Assembly (NCBI RefSeq): GCF_020882245.1
Contig: NC_083599.1
Coordinates: forward strand, 11,648,931-11,712,930
DNA length: 64,000 nucleotides
Source of the DNA: Rhopalosiphum padi
Lineage: Eukaryota > Arthropoda > Insecta > Hemiptera > Aphididae
Direction: 5' to 3'
Numbering within the stretch: position 1 is the first letter of the stretch; each line of letters begins with the position of its first letter. This document shows positions 1 to 10,410 of the stretch, one piece after another. A program made the translations under genes and the position numbers. Below the pieces are notes generated by a model, which ran no database searches, was not told the DNA's origin, and saw only the letters and a list, made by a program, of their open reading frames with translations.

Positions 1-54
1 TACCTCCCCTATTTTACGGGCTATATATTGTAATCGTGTATATATTAACATGTG

Positions 55-157
55 AAGACAACTGGTACATTCAGTTGGGGGCAACTGGTACATTTGGTCG
101 AGGGCAACTGGTATATTTTTAAAATCCCAATAAGAGCCGTTGAGTGCAACTGGTCAA
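55..157. repeat. Short minisatellite, about 23-bp unit
   Basis: The core CAACTGGTA recurs at 59, 82 and 105, exactly 23 bases apart, with a fourth, degraded copy (CAACTGGTC) at 147. The unit also carries a G-rich spacer. No coding potential is seen. It abuts a second tandem array, and both lie in what should be an intron or the 3' flank of the minus-strand Chi gene. Confidence 0.75.
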
Positions 158-169
158 CACCCAATTATA

Positions 170-805
170 TTTACTAATTCCGTCCCGGTCAAAGAATTAT
201 ACGTCGATTGCGTCCCGATTCAGAAAAATGAACATACTAATTTCGTCCTGCTTTAAAAAAAGATATGTCAATTCCGTCCCGGCTGAAAAAATTACCTTTA
301 TACTAATTCCGTCCGTCAAAAAAATATATAACAATTCCGTATCGGTTTAGAAACATTTACTTACGTACTATAATTCCATCCTGGTTTAAAATACTAAAAA
401 AGTTAAAAAGCCGGAACAGAGGATAAAGAACGTATTTACTAATTTCTCCGAAGTAAAAAAAAAAATATCAATTCCGTTCCAATTAAGAAAAATATCACAC
501 TAATTCCGTCCGGACCTGGCAAAAAAAATAAATTTACTAATTCCGTCCCAAACAAAAAGAAATACATATCAATTTCATCCCTGTTAAGAAAAGTATTCAT
601 ACTAGTATTCCGTTTAATTCTGGATGAAAAAAGTAATATACTAATTCCGTCCCAATAAAAAAAAAGTATAAATAAATTCAGTCTGGTTAAGAAAAATATA
701 CATATTAATTCCTTCCTGGTTAAAAAAAAGATTTATGTCAATTCCAACCCAAGCTAAGAAATATACTAATACTTTCCCAGTTGAAAAAAATGTATGAATT
801 CTACA
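170..805. repeat. Tandem array with about 32-bp period
   Basis: A diverged unit built around ACTAATTCCGTCCCGGTT followed by an A-rich run repeats at about 32-base spacing, for example near 175, 204, 236, 268, 300 and 331, and on to about 763, close to twenty copies. Neighbouring copies differ at many sites and the spacing drifts in the right half, so the array is old. Short open frames across it are by-products of the repeat and not genes. Confidence 0.85.
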
Positions 806-1463
806 CCTAATTAAAAGAAGGTTAACTAAAATATAAGAACATTTTAATAATTTAATCGTTCATAAATTTATAATATAATATTATTAAATTTGATTGCCTG
901 TAATAAATTTTATATTAGTTAAGTGTAGTTTATATTTAATACCAGTTAATTTTTAAATTAGTGTAGCATCTTTTTCTTGATTAAACTTTACATTCTAATT
1001 GTACTACAATAATGAAAATATAACACAAGACTGAATTAGTACATCCAGTAACAAACAAGTAAATCTTTTAATTTAATTTATGTATTTGAGACGTAACTCA
1101 GATGCAGTTAGTTCAGTTATGTAATAATATTTTATTATTTATTCTACCCGATTCAACAAACGCTTGTTTGTTACTTTATAAATTAACATGATAGAGCACT
1201 GTTTTGAGCATAGGTGATCATTGGAAACAATAACTGACTATGAAATGTGACAAAAATAGAATCAACCAAATCAGATGAAATTGGTCGCTGCCTGAAGCAA
1301 TTTTATTTAACACTGAGTATGTGCACTGTATGTGCATAACACTGTGTAATGTTTGTTAATGTATAAAATTTTGTTTTTGAATTTTAATCTTAAAAAAAAC
1401 TGTAATGCATGTTACTAAAAGTGTTGATGTGCTATAATACTATTATCTTATTGCTAATATTAC
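806..1463. other. AT-rich intron sequence of Chi
   Basis: This stretch follows the donor site at 1463-1461 on the minus strand, so it is the start of a Chi intron. No exon matching the missing LIM-interaction part of Chi is visible here or in the repeats to the left. Confidence 0.6.
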
Positions 1464-4400
1464 CTGGAGGAGCAACCATACGTTGCCACTTTTGAAATAG
1501 AGTGGTCTTCAGACAATCTCTAGGACTGAGCGCATAAGCTTTGTGTCTGGACATCAATTCTTGCATGGGTTCTAATATGACACATAACTATTTGCAAAAA
1601 AAATTTTATTAATTTAAACTAATATAACTTTAGCTAATTAAAATACACAACAGTAAACATTGAATTAAAAAAGGGGCAATAGTGAAATTTACAGATAGAT
1701 TTAAAAATTTCTAATTACAATGGTATATCCCTTAATGGGGTTAATGTAATTGAATCAAAACATTTTAAGTTAAAAATGCGTAATTTTATTATTATAATTT
1801 CATTGTTTATCTTATATTAATAGTATATGGAAAAATAGGTTAGCTATTTGGTTTCTATATCATATCTATCATCAACATTGTAAGTTAGACAAACTGTCCA
1901 TTATTTAAAAATAAATTAATACATTTTTGTATTCCATATTATTTTTAACATTATTTAATCTTGATTTAATTAATATTTCTTAGGAGGTAGAATATTGCTA
2001 TTACACTGTAATAACTGATGAGTTAAGGAGCAATAATAATGTAATTAAAAATTAGCGCCTAGTTGTCCAATACTTACTCTCAGATAATTAAGCGTTGAGT
2101 TTGTAATGCCCTGTCGTGTGATATTTTTTGCTACTTGTTGGTGAACAATTTCAGCATTAGGTGGTGGGGGTCCACCTGGTGGGCCTCCATCACCACCACT
2201 TCCAGGTCCTCCTTGCTGCATCATAACAACCGCAGCAACAGCTGCGGCTGCAGACGATCTTGGAACCAATTCTCTATGTTGCCTGACTGCTAAATGCCAC
2301 GTTCGAATACGCATCATATCGTCATAAGTAAATTCTAACGTTAGTCTACCCTCAGTGCACACCCTGGTATATACAGGTGGTGATGGAGGTCCTCCGGCAC
2401 CACCCATCGGTCCACCGCCACCAAGCACTGTAAAAAAATAAAAATTTACTTATCATATGCTTATATAAAATTATTAGTCATTAAATAGAAAGTGTATTAT
2501 TATTTTTTTGCAAATTCATTAGCATAACAGTTTCTTTATACAATTAACATACAAGTGACTATGTAATCATCAATGAAATTTAAATATGCATACCTGATTG
2601 CTGTGATGATGGAGGACCCTGAGCCACCAATGATTTTTGCATTCCAATACCACCGTTTAGTGATGCAGGAGGTCCTCCTCCGACACTACCTGGACCACCA
2701 GGTCCTGGTGACTGAGCAATGGAAGACGGTGGCCCACTACCAGGGCTTGATGTCAAATGCGTGGTCACCATGGTACAGTGATCACAGTCCAAAGTAAGGC
2801 TGGTATTGTGGAAAGACTCTTTGGTGGCATTAGCTCTCAAATGATAATATAGATCAGTAACTCCACCCTCAAATATTGACCTAAAGTATCTAGGGATCAA
2901 GGTCCGTCCGATTGCTGTTCAATGTTCGTTAGATATGTTAAAAAACAAATAAATGCAATTAATATTGTACTAAAAAGAATCTTTAAGACCGCTTATTATA
3001 CTTACAGTATCGCTTTGGCCCATCTTCTAAGCAAAATGTAAGTGTCAATGTGGCATCATCTTCAAAAAACTCAGTGGCAAACTGGTCCCACCATACGTTG
3101 TCACTATCCTATAACCAAACAAACAGATTGTATAAATAAAAGCTATAAAAATATAAGTATACTGTGAACTTTAATTTGATCATATTTTTCACAACTCTAA
3201 TCATGAAAATCATAAAATTACAATTTTGAAATTCTAGTTGTATACCAGCCAAGTTACCTCATTACGATTTTGCAGCCTTTTATTTAATTCAAATATCCGA
3301 TAATCAGGCTGCACATGATGTGCATGTGGTGGATGTGGGTGTGGAGGTGGTGGAGGTCCATGTGGACCACCATGATGCGGAGGGCCATGTGGATGATGTG
3401 GTGGTCCATGTGGTGGAACTCCTGCACCACCGTGTGGATGAAGAGGAACGCCACCTCCATGATGTGGTGGTCCACCGCCACTATGTGGGTGAGGAGGTCC
3501 ACCATGGGGCCCACTTCCAGGTGGTCCACCATGGTGTGGAGGACCTCCGTGGTGTCCCGGGGGTCCACCACCACCGTGATGAGGAGGACCACCTGGTGGT
3601 CCTCCATGATGTCCTGAGGGACCACTGTGGTGCACACCACCCCCTAAATGTCCCGGAGGTCCACCATGTGGACCTCCTAACACACTACCACCATGATGTC
3701 CAGGCGGTCCACCACCATGATGACCAGGTGGCCCACCACCATATCCTCCGGGTCCTCCGTACCCTCGACGACCTCCGCCACCACCAGGACCACTTGGTCC
3801 TCCTACCATTGACGATGGGAAACATCTGAATTTAAAAAAATAAATATTAAGTTACTACTTTTTATAGAACAAAAATAAACATGTAACTAAATATTGAATT
3901 AGAAATGAATTATCTTTTAATTGATTAACTTACGATGGATGATCAACCATCATGCGACCGCCAGGACCAGCGTCTGCGGCATTCATCATTCCTCCACCAG
4001 CTCCACCACCCCCGCCATGATGATTCATCATTTGTTGTTGTTGACTAAAGGGAGATCCTGGAGGCATGGGACCACCACCACTACTCCCATAAAATTGTTG
4101 ACCACCAAATGGTGATTGCTGAGGAGGCGGAGGTCCAGATCCGGGTCGATTGCTTCCAGGGCCACCGCTACCGAATCCCCCACCACCAGAACTGACTGAT
4201 GATGGTGATCCAAAAGGCATCTGTGCTCCACCGCCACCACCATTAAATGGTCCACCGCCACCTCCATGCTGGCTATTCGGTGTGCCTGGTCCACCACCAT
4301 AAGGTACTGGGGTTGAAGATCCACCGCCGCCTGGAGTAGATGGACTATAGTGTTGCTGTTGTTGGTGTTGTGGAGTACTATTACCACCACCGCCACCTCC

Positions 4401-6480
4401 ATAAGGGCCACCTCCGGGCGCGGGCGATCCTTGTTGCTGATGGAACAATGACGGAGACTGGTGACCTTGTTGTTGATGATGTTGCTGGTATGGACCACCA
4501 CTTCCAGGTCCTCCGGGGCCACCTCCATAACCCATACCAAATGGATCTCCTGGACCACTGCCTGGTCCTCCTGGACCACCACCAGTTTTCCATGAAGACG
4601 CAGCTGCCGCTGCAGCAGCAGCAGCAGCGGCGGCTGCGGCTGCTGCTGAGCCTCCAGGTCCGCCAGGCACACCACCGCCACCTATACCATCATCTACTAG
4701 AGTTGCAGCTAAAGCTACAGCTGAACCACCACCACCTCCTGTATTACCGGCTCCGCCAACACTTCCACCTCCAGCTCCTCCGCCCCGTCTACTGCATCCG
4801 GCTAAAATAAGGCAACAAAAAAAAAATTGTAAAAATTTTGTAAGTATTTGAAACATTTGTAATTTGATAATATCCTCAAATGTTTATGCCTTTATCAAAA
4901 GGCGAAAACAGCAAAAATTTTATTAAGAACTCTAGCTTTGAAGTTAAAAAAAAAAATTAATATTGAACTTCTTTGTACATTTTCAAATTTCAAAATTTAT
5001 TTTTTATCTGTGAATATATTTTGAACATATTAGAAATACATACATATAATATCTTTGTCAAACATTTCTTATGTAAGTAGTTATGAAATTAGGAATTTGA
5101 ATGAATTATTATACTCAAATTTTTTATAAATACTTACATACCTATTATAAATTTAGTATCTTAAGTTTTATATTTATGTACGGAGAAAATAAAATTAATT
5201 AGATTACCTATTAAAATGTTAAAAATGACAAAAGATATATTTAGTACAGTACCTATAAGTTTTTTGTTGTTGTTATAAATTGATGTTTAATCATTATGAA
5301 TGCTAAATGGTAAGCATCTAGGCATACATTTGCATTAAACGATATTTTAGATGGTACATTTTACAATCTCAATATGTATAATTTTGCATTCCCTACTGTG
5401 GTTTGGTTTTATACTCACTGATTTTTTTTTTCATTTCAGGTTTTTCAGTGAATATAACTGATTTTTTTTCATTTCTATAAATTAATATTATCAATACCTA
5501 ACTAATACTTAATATATCACAATAGTAGGTAGTCTTGTTTCTATGCATACATAATATTTAAATTTTTTGAATATTAATGCCAGATTACATGAACACTTAT
5601 TTTTTAATGAGATATTTATTGAATCAATAAAATAAACAGATTAAACTTTTGGCATGATTTGGCATTTTGGCTTATAAATGATCTAATACATAAATAAATG
5701 TTGTACACAAACCACCAGCGTATGATTATTAACATATTAATATCTTATGATTTAAATAATTTTAACTTTATAATTTCAACTTTTGTAAAAAAAAATGTTA
5801 AAATATAAGATATATCATCTACAAGTTGTTATTTAAAATGTTTACTGGTTAGGTACTAATAAATGTACTATTATGTGTAGTGCAATACACTTTAGTCATT
5901 AAATCATCAATGCACCCGGAACCCCTGCAGAAGTGAATTCTAGAGTTTTAAGCAGATCATCCTGACTATCAGCTCCTTACTACATCCTTCGACATAACAC
6001 AAACTATGGCTGAAACCACCATATCCGCCGAATGTTGCGATTAGTAAATGAGAACCTCTATAGTCTTTAAGTCATTATGTGTATTAATACTTAATTGTAA
6101 TATTTAATGTATGTTGTTTTACTGTTCTTATCGTTCTACTAAACTGTATCTTCAGCATTTGTCTGTAGTGTAATGTAAATAAAAAAAAAATGAATATTAT
6201 GACCAAGTTAAAGAGCCACTGTTTCTATTCATCAATTGTTTGGGTTACACGCAAAGATATAAAATAGGTATACAGAATAAATATGAGATTTAACTTAATC
6301 TAAATGTATTTGTCTATATCTTGTTATTAGTAATGGTTATTGATTAATTACATTATGTAGGTAGTCGTTAATAATTACTGCACCGCAGATGTATAATTAA
6401 ATTTATATACTCTGAAAAACGAATACTTAGCATTTATACTTACACTTTTTACTACGTTGGCCTCCACGTCCCTGCCTCAT
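1464..6480 (-). CDS. Chi: Chip / LDB1 LIM-domain-binding cofactor, 3' end missing
   Basis: Nuclear adaptor that dimerises and bridges LIM-homeodomain, GATA and other factors to link enhancers and promoters. Coding exons on the minus strand, in order: 6480-6444, 4801-3934, 3825-3258, 3108-3006, 2914-2594, 2427-2078, 1587-1464. All donors are GT and acceptors AG, and the phases join cleanly, giving 790 codons before the window ends. The LDB/NLI dimerisation domain starts near residue 475 (PDYRIFELNKRLQNR) and continues with WWDQFATEFFEDDATLTLTF, LEDGPKRYSIGRTLIPRYF, SFHNTSLTLDCDHCTMVT, VCTEGRLTLEFTYDDMMRI, RQHRELVPRS, NITRQGITNSTLNYLR and MQELMSRHKAY to KWQRMVAPP. The C-terminal LIM-interaction domain is off the left edge. 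The N-terminal 470 residues are Gly/Pro/His/Gln-rich, with an Ala run near 4600-4650. The first exon starts at MRQGRGGQRSKK; no in-frame stop was found just upstream, so the exact start is less certain than the rest. Confidence 0.93.
4802..6443 (-). other. Chi intron 1
   Basis: Intron of about 1.6 kb between the first coding exon and the Gly-rich exon, ending in a pyrimidine tract and TTTTAG at 4802. It is AT-rich apart from a denser patch at 5910-6050 that may be a retrocopy fragment (separate entry). Confidence 0.75.
5912..6190 (+). pseudogene. Possible processed retrocopy fragment
   Basis: Within Chi intron 1, and opposite in strand, lies a patch richer in GC than its surroundings. A frame from 5912 reads TPAEVNSRVL; after a one-base shift it continues from 5952 as ADHPDYQLLTTSFDITQTMA and ends at a TAG at 6042-6044. 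About 130 bases further on there is an AATAAA-like signal running into ten A residues (6178-6190). Coding-like end, trailing sequence and poly-A tract together resemble a 5'-truncated processed pseudogene. The parent protein is not recognised, and no flanking duplication was found. Confidence 0.35.
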
Positions 6481-7860
6481 ATTAGTCTTTTTTCGGTAAA
6501 TGATGAATATTTTTTAATTCCAATTTCTAAAAGAAAATTCTACTCTTTGAGCGATCGTGTGCAGACAGTTTCTGATGTTGTCGATATCAGTACCAGTGTT
6601 TGTGACGGTAACCGCCTCCACTGCCACTTGTATCTGGCACCATCATTGCGTTGACTGCAGCCGTCGACTCCTCGGACATGATTATGATTTCGCGAACGAA
6701 CAAGTGAATTGGAGCGTGAACACTGCTATCCACTGGCCGTATGTATTATGCGTGTTAAGCTGAAATTACCGAACGGGCGATACTGTCCCGTGACGATTCG
6801 CCGGCGTCGCGAGATACGACGGACTACACAGAAATACACGGAATACGCGCGACGACAAAAATTCATACGAAAAATATATGCACTGGACACTCATCCGGCG
6901 GGCGGCTCGAACGCGCGAAACGGCTGTACCGCACTGGTAGATGAGCGACGACCGGCGCGGCGGAGTGTGGACGCGTACTTGCGGCGGGCGCGCCGCGAAC
7001 ACAACAATAACAATAAACGACTTTTATTTACTGCGACGGCCACGAATTCGGCGAGCGAATAACAGGAACCGTTGGCGGACTGTGCTCGGGATCGGACTAG
7101 CCGCGAATCGCGCTCATAGTGATACGCACCGTCAAGAATGGTCCCGCGCGCGTCGTTCGGCCACGACGTGTTTACGGCAAAGTCGGAGACGGTGGTCGGT
7201 GCCGCCGATGTCGGTGCTTGGCGTGTCGGTGCGCGGACGCGGGCAGTGGCAGACGGTACAGAATCGCGGCGGTAACTGGTGGTCGTGGTCGGTTGGTGGT
7301 TTGCCGCCGCTGTCGCGCGTATATTACTATTATGTAGAGATAGACGCCGTACGACGCTGCCGCTGCTACCTTGTCATCGCCGCCGTAGCCGTCGGCCGCC
7401 GAGAGATATCGATAATAATGTGCGCGCGCGTGAGCGTGTGTGCGTGCGTGCGTCCGCCAGTGTATATAATACGTATGTGCTATAATAGCGGTCGGTGGGC
7501 GGTCGGCGGTGTTGTCGCACTGGCGGGTGGATCGGCGGGCGGGCGATGGCGGTGGGTACGGACGTTCGCGTCGTGATGGCGGGGTTGTGGGATCGGCGGG
7601 CGGGTGATGGCGTTGTGTGCTGAGTGGAAGGCAATCGAGCGACGGCGTCGCCGCACCGACGCGCAACGAACGTACCGGAACGGTTCGCGCACCGGTTCCG
7701 GACGGCAGTTCGCCTCCGTGGTCGTCCGTACGCGACGGCGGATAGGTACCTCCACCACCGACCGTCGACGCTCGAGATAACGTTGCTCCATAGGTCCGAC
7801 GTTTAGTTATATTGCCGAGTGCTGACCGTTAATCGCAGTTACTTGTGCAGTCGAGTTATG
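6481..7860 (-). promoter_or_regulatory. CpG-rich presumed Chi promoter and 5' UTR
   Basis: Immediately upstream of the Chi start, composition changes from AT-rich to strongly GC- and CpG-rich, most of all between about 6750 and 7790. The many open frames in this block on both strands are long only because stops are rare; they are Arg-rich, mutually overlapping and resemble no known family. A transcription start for Chi is expected here, but no individual core element can be fixed from sequence alone. Confidence 0.5.
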
Positions 7861-8100
7861 CTCTTATTAGTCTTATTGCCCATCGGCGGCTGTGATCGTT
7901 GCAGTGATAATTAATAAGTTATAATTACCGCGGTACAAATGTACAAGATAGCGCTATGATAGATCATTCATAACGCACTGTACGGGCGACGCGCTTACAT
8001 TGGTAGCTGGTAAGTTTGCGTTGTTTCCTAGAAACGGGAGGGCGCATACCCAAGTGTCGACTGATTGTTGTAGTAGCCGTGTAAATGGTCGGAATAGGAG
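7861..8100. other. Transition from CpG-rich promoter to AT-rich intergenic DNA
   Basis: Composition falls back toward the local average. No gene, RNA or repeat is recognised. Confidence 0.4.
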
Positions 8101-8269
8101 CAGGGGCGGCTTTAGTTCTTTGCCTGGGGGGGGGCAAAATTTTTTTTACATTAATATTATACAAATTTTACATAAATAAATCAATGACAAAATTTTAACA
8201 AAATAAATAGTAAGATATCTAAGGCGGGCTATAGCCCCTATGCCCCCCCCCTAAAAGCCGCCACTATTT
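8101..8269. mobile_element. Short non-autonomous DNA transposon (MITE)
   Basis: The left end CAGGGGCGGCTTTA is matched in inverse orientation by TAAAAGCCGCCACTA at the right, and each end runs into a homopolymeric G or C tract. The body has no open frame. The flanks GGAATAGGAG (8091-8100) and GGAATGGGAG (8270-8279) may be a diverged target duplication, although that would be ten bases. Confidence 0.6.
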
Positions 8270-8279
8270 GGAATGGGAG

Positions 8280-9265
8280 ATCCCTTACTTACAATCAGTA
8301 TACTTACTGTGTATAAAAAAAGTATAATACATAACGGTTTTATAAAAGGACAATCTTTATTTATAATATTTATTAATTATTATAACTAAAATAATTATAT
8401 GAAGAATTAATAATATACAAGTTCGGAAGTTTATTAATATTAGATATTAATAACAAATAATATACACTTAGAAAAAAAATTTTGATTACTGTAGCAAATT
8501 CCAGTGACCTTAAAAATGGATTATAAAAATATAAATACCTAATAAAAACTTAAGTGATTGTCGATAACAATTTGTGATCATCACAGAATCAATCGCTGTT
8601 CAAATAAATCCAATTATACATTTATACATTTCAGTTATTTTTGGTTTTGTTTTAGTTTCAACTTTTGATTACGTAAACGAAACGTATAGTAGACACCGAT
8701 TCAAATGCCTAAGTATTGTTGGGTTTTTGATAACTATTAAATTTACGTTAATTATTAAGGTATAGGTAATTAATTATAATCCTGCAGGTAGGGCGCTATT
8801 TGGGAGGCGTAGGGTATACTTTGGGTCCCCTATTTTTTTCCGAGTCTTATTGGCAATAGCCTATGGGCCATAAGTATAGGGGCCTATAGGGCCTATGAGT
8901 AAAAATTAAAATATATTATTAATTGTTATGAATACTATTATAATGCGTAGGTATAAAAAATAAATGTATAATATAATATTATTATGTATCTATAGGACTA
9001 TAGATAGGTAATAAATAATAATGCAAAATATTTATTATTTTTAGATTCTTATTAGATTATAAAATATAGTATAAATATAGGTGTATATAAATATATGATA
9101 GATACGTATCGGAGTATGTGGGTATTCCACTATTCCATTAAACAATAAATTATGTTTGTAATTCAGAATAATCCTATATTTCTAAAATTCTTGTGATGTC
9201 GTTACAGACTACCTACGGTTACATTTAGTATAATATTATATTTATATAATATTATAATATCTTCA
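8280..9265. other. AT-rich intergenic DNA with a possible transposon end
   Basis: Mostly featureless. A G-rich patch at 8784-8890 beginning CAGGTAGGGCGCTATTTG resembles the terminus of a DNA transposon, but no matching second end or target duplication was found. Confidence 0.35.
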
Positions 9266-9376
9266 ATGGGTGACAAACGATTAAGTGATTTAATGGTCAT
9301 AGCGATAGAAAAAGAAGATACTAACAAAATAAATTTAGACAAAACAGTAGATAGATTTTCTAAAATAAAAACTAAT
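9266..9376 (+). pseudogene. hAT transposase C-terminal fragment
   Basis: A short frame beginning GDKRLSDLMVIAIEKED and ending NLDKTVDRFSKIKT has the pattern of the C-terminal dimerisation segment of hAT transposases of the zinc-finger-MYM type (a leucine-rich turn, an acidic stretch, then a helix ending in a basic group). The rest of the transposase is absent and the frame runs on into AT-rich sequence, so this is a remnant. The assignment rests on recognition by eye only. Confidence 0.5.
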
Positions 9377-9479
9377 GTATTTTGCATGGAATATTGTATT
9401 ATTATTTATTATAATATGTTAATAAATAAATATAATATATTAATTTTATTTGGAATAAATTGCATTGATTTAATTTAGT

Positions 9480-10210
9480 ACTTAGTAGTAGTACTACTAG
9501 TACTTTATTATTAATATGATATACATGATATATCATTAGGTATAAATTATATTTAATTGTACACATTTATTAGTTGACATTTAGACTTAACAAAATAAAT
9601 TAAGTACTAATACATTTTTATCATAATATGCTGTCTTATTTGTATAGTATTTATCAAATATTTGTAAATATAAAAAAAAAAAAAATAATAAAGAAATTCA
9701 TAGCATGAATTATAATATTAATCAGCTAGGTACATTAGGGTTTAGGTACTTTGTCAATATCAATATTTTTCTGTTTTTCTAATAATGTGATTATGACCAT
9801 AATATCTATCGTGAACATTGAACATATTATATAAATACCTATATACTGATATCGATATATCGAGGTGATTATTTAATAAATTCACATTTCATGAAAAACC
9901 TTGACATTTTCCAATATTGAAAAAACCTTCCCGGGCGTTTTTATTTAAGCTTAATAAGAGGACATGTCCCGTGAAAAGAGGACGTCTGGTATCCCTATAC
10001 TTTATAAACTTAGTACCTATACTAAATATTTTTGGATCTATACCCAAAGGCAAATAAATGATTAATGAATAATTTGAATTCATTAAATATTAAAATATAC
10101 CATTCAAGAGTTAAAGCGACACACAAATTATATCTGTATTTAATATTTTGAAAAAAGTGGCTTGATAAAAAAAAATTGGTCTGCTTAAATTTTGGCACCC
10201 CTATTATAAA
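9480..10210. other. Intergenic DNA with old transposon traces
   Basis: AT-rich. A patch at 9930-9990, including GAGGACATGTCCCGTGAAAA and a following GAGGACGTCTGG, looks repeat-derived, but its ends cannot be placed. No gene is seen. Confidence 0.35.
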
Positions 10211-10212
10211 AT

Positions 10213-10410
10213 TCAAATGGCGCCACTGCCTAAAGGATAAAACTGATAAAAGTACTTCGTGTCTTCTTGAGCTTTATACATCAAATTCATGTGATTTTTT
10301 AAAAAAGTTGTTATAATATCACTTCTTGATATATTAGACATTGTAACTTGTAATAGCGAGGCCATATCCACATTTGGGATAACACGGGCTCGAAAAAACT
10401 GTCTAATTAT
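10213..10410 (-). pseudogene. Open frame of unknown origin cut by a transposon end
   Basis: The minus strand is open for 65 codons, with ordinary coding-like composition (QFFRARVIPNVDMASLLQ, then SRSDIITTFLKNHMNLMYKA), in otherwise stop-rich DNA. Its 5' side is preceded by a pyrimidine-rich stretch and ATTAG, like a splice acceptor. At its 3' side it runs into GGCAGTGGCGCCATTTGA; CAGTGGCGCC is a typical hAT-type terminus, so a transposon probably interrupted the frame. The protein family is not recognised. Confidence 0.35.

Noticed and set aside
170..805. Regularly spaced 32-bp units that superficially resemble a CRISPR array
   Set aside because: Units are tandem and diverged rather than identical repeats with unique spacers, and the window is clearly from an animal nuclear genome.
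3315..3829. Long plus-strand open frames rich in His, Trp, Met and Val opposite the Chi exons
   Set aside because: They are antisense readings of the Gly/Pro/His repeat. The minus-strand frame carries the conserved Chi motifs and splice sites.
4802..4856. Apparent signal-peptide-like start (MFQILTKFLQFFFCCLILAG) on the minus strand
   Set aside because: It is the translation of an intron's pyrimidine tract just before the TTTTAG acceptor. Chi is nuclear, and the true first exon is at 6444-6480.
6709..7806. Several overlapping Arg-rich open frames on both strands
   Set aside because: They come from CpG-rich composition with few stop codons, overlap one another and match no family. They are interpreted as promoter sequence.
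8784..10226. CAGGTAGGGCG at 8786 and ...GGCGCCACTG at 10217-10226 as two ends of one large hAT element enclosing the transposase fragment at 9266
   Set aside because: The ends match only loosely, and the eight bases flanking each side do not agree, so a single element is not supported.
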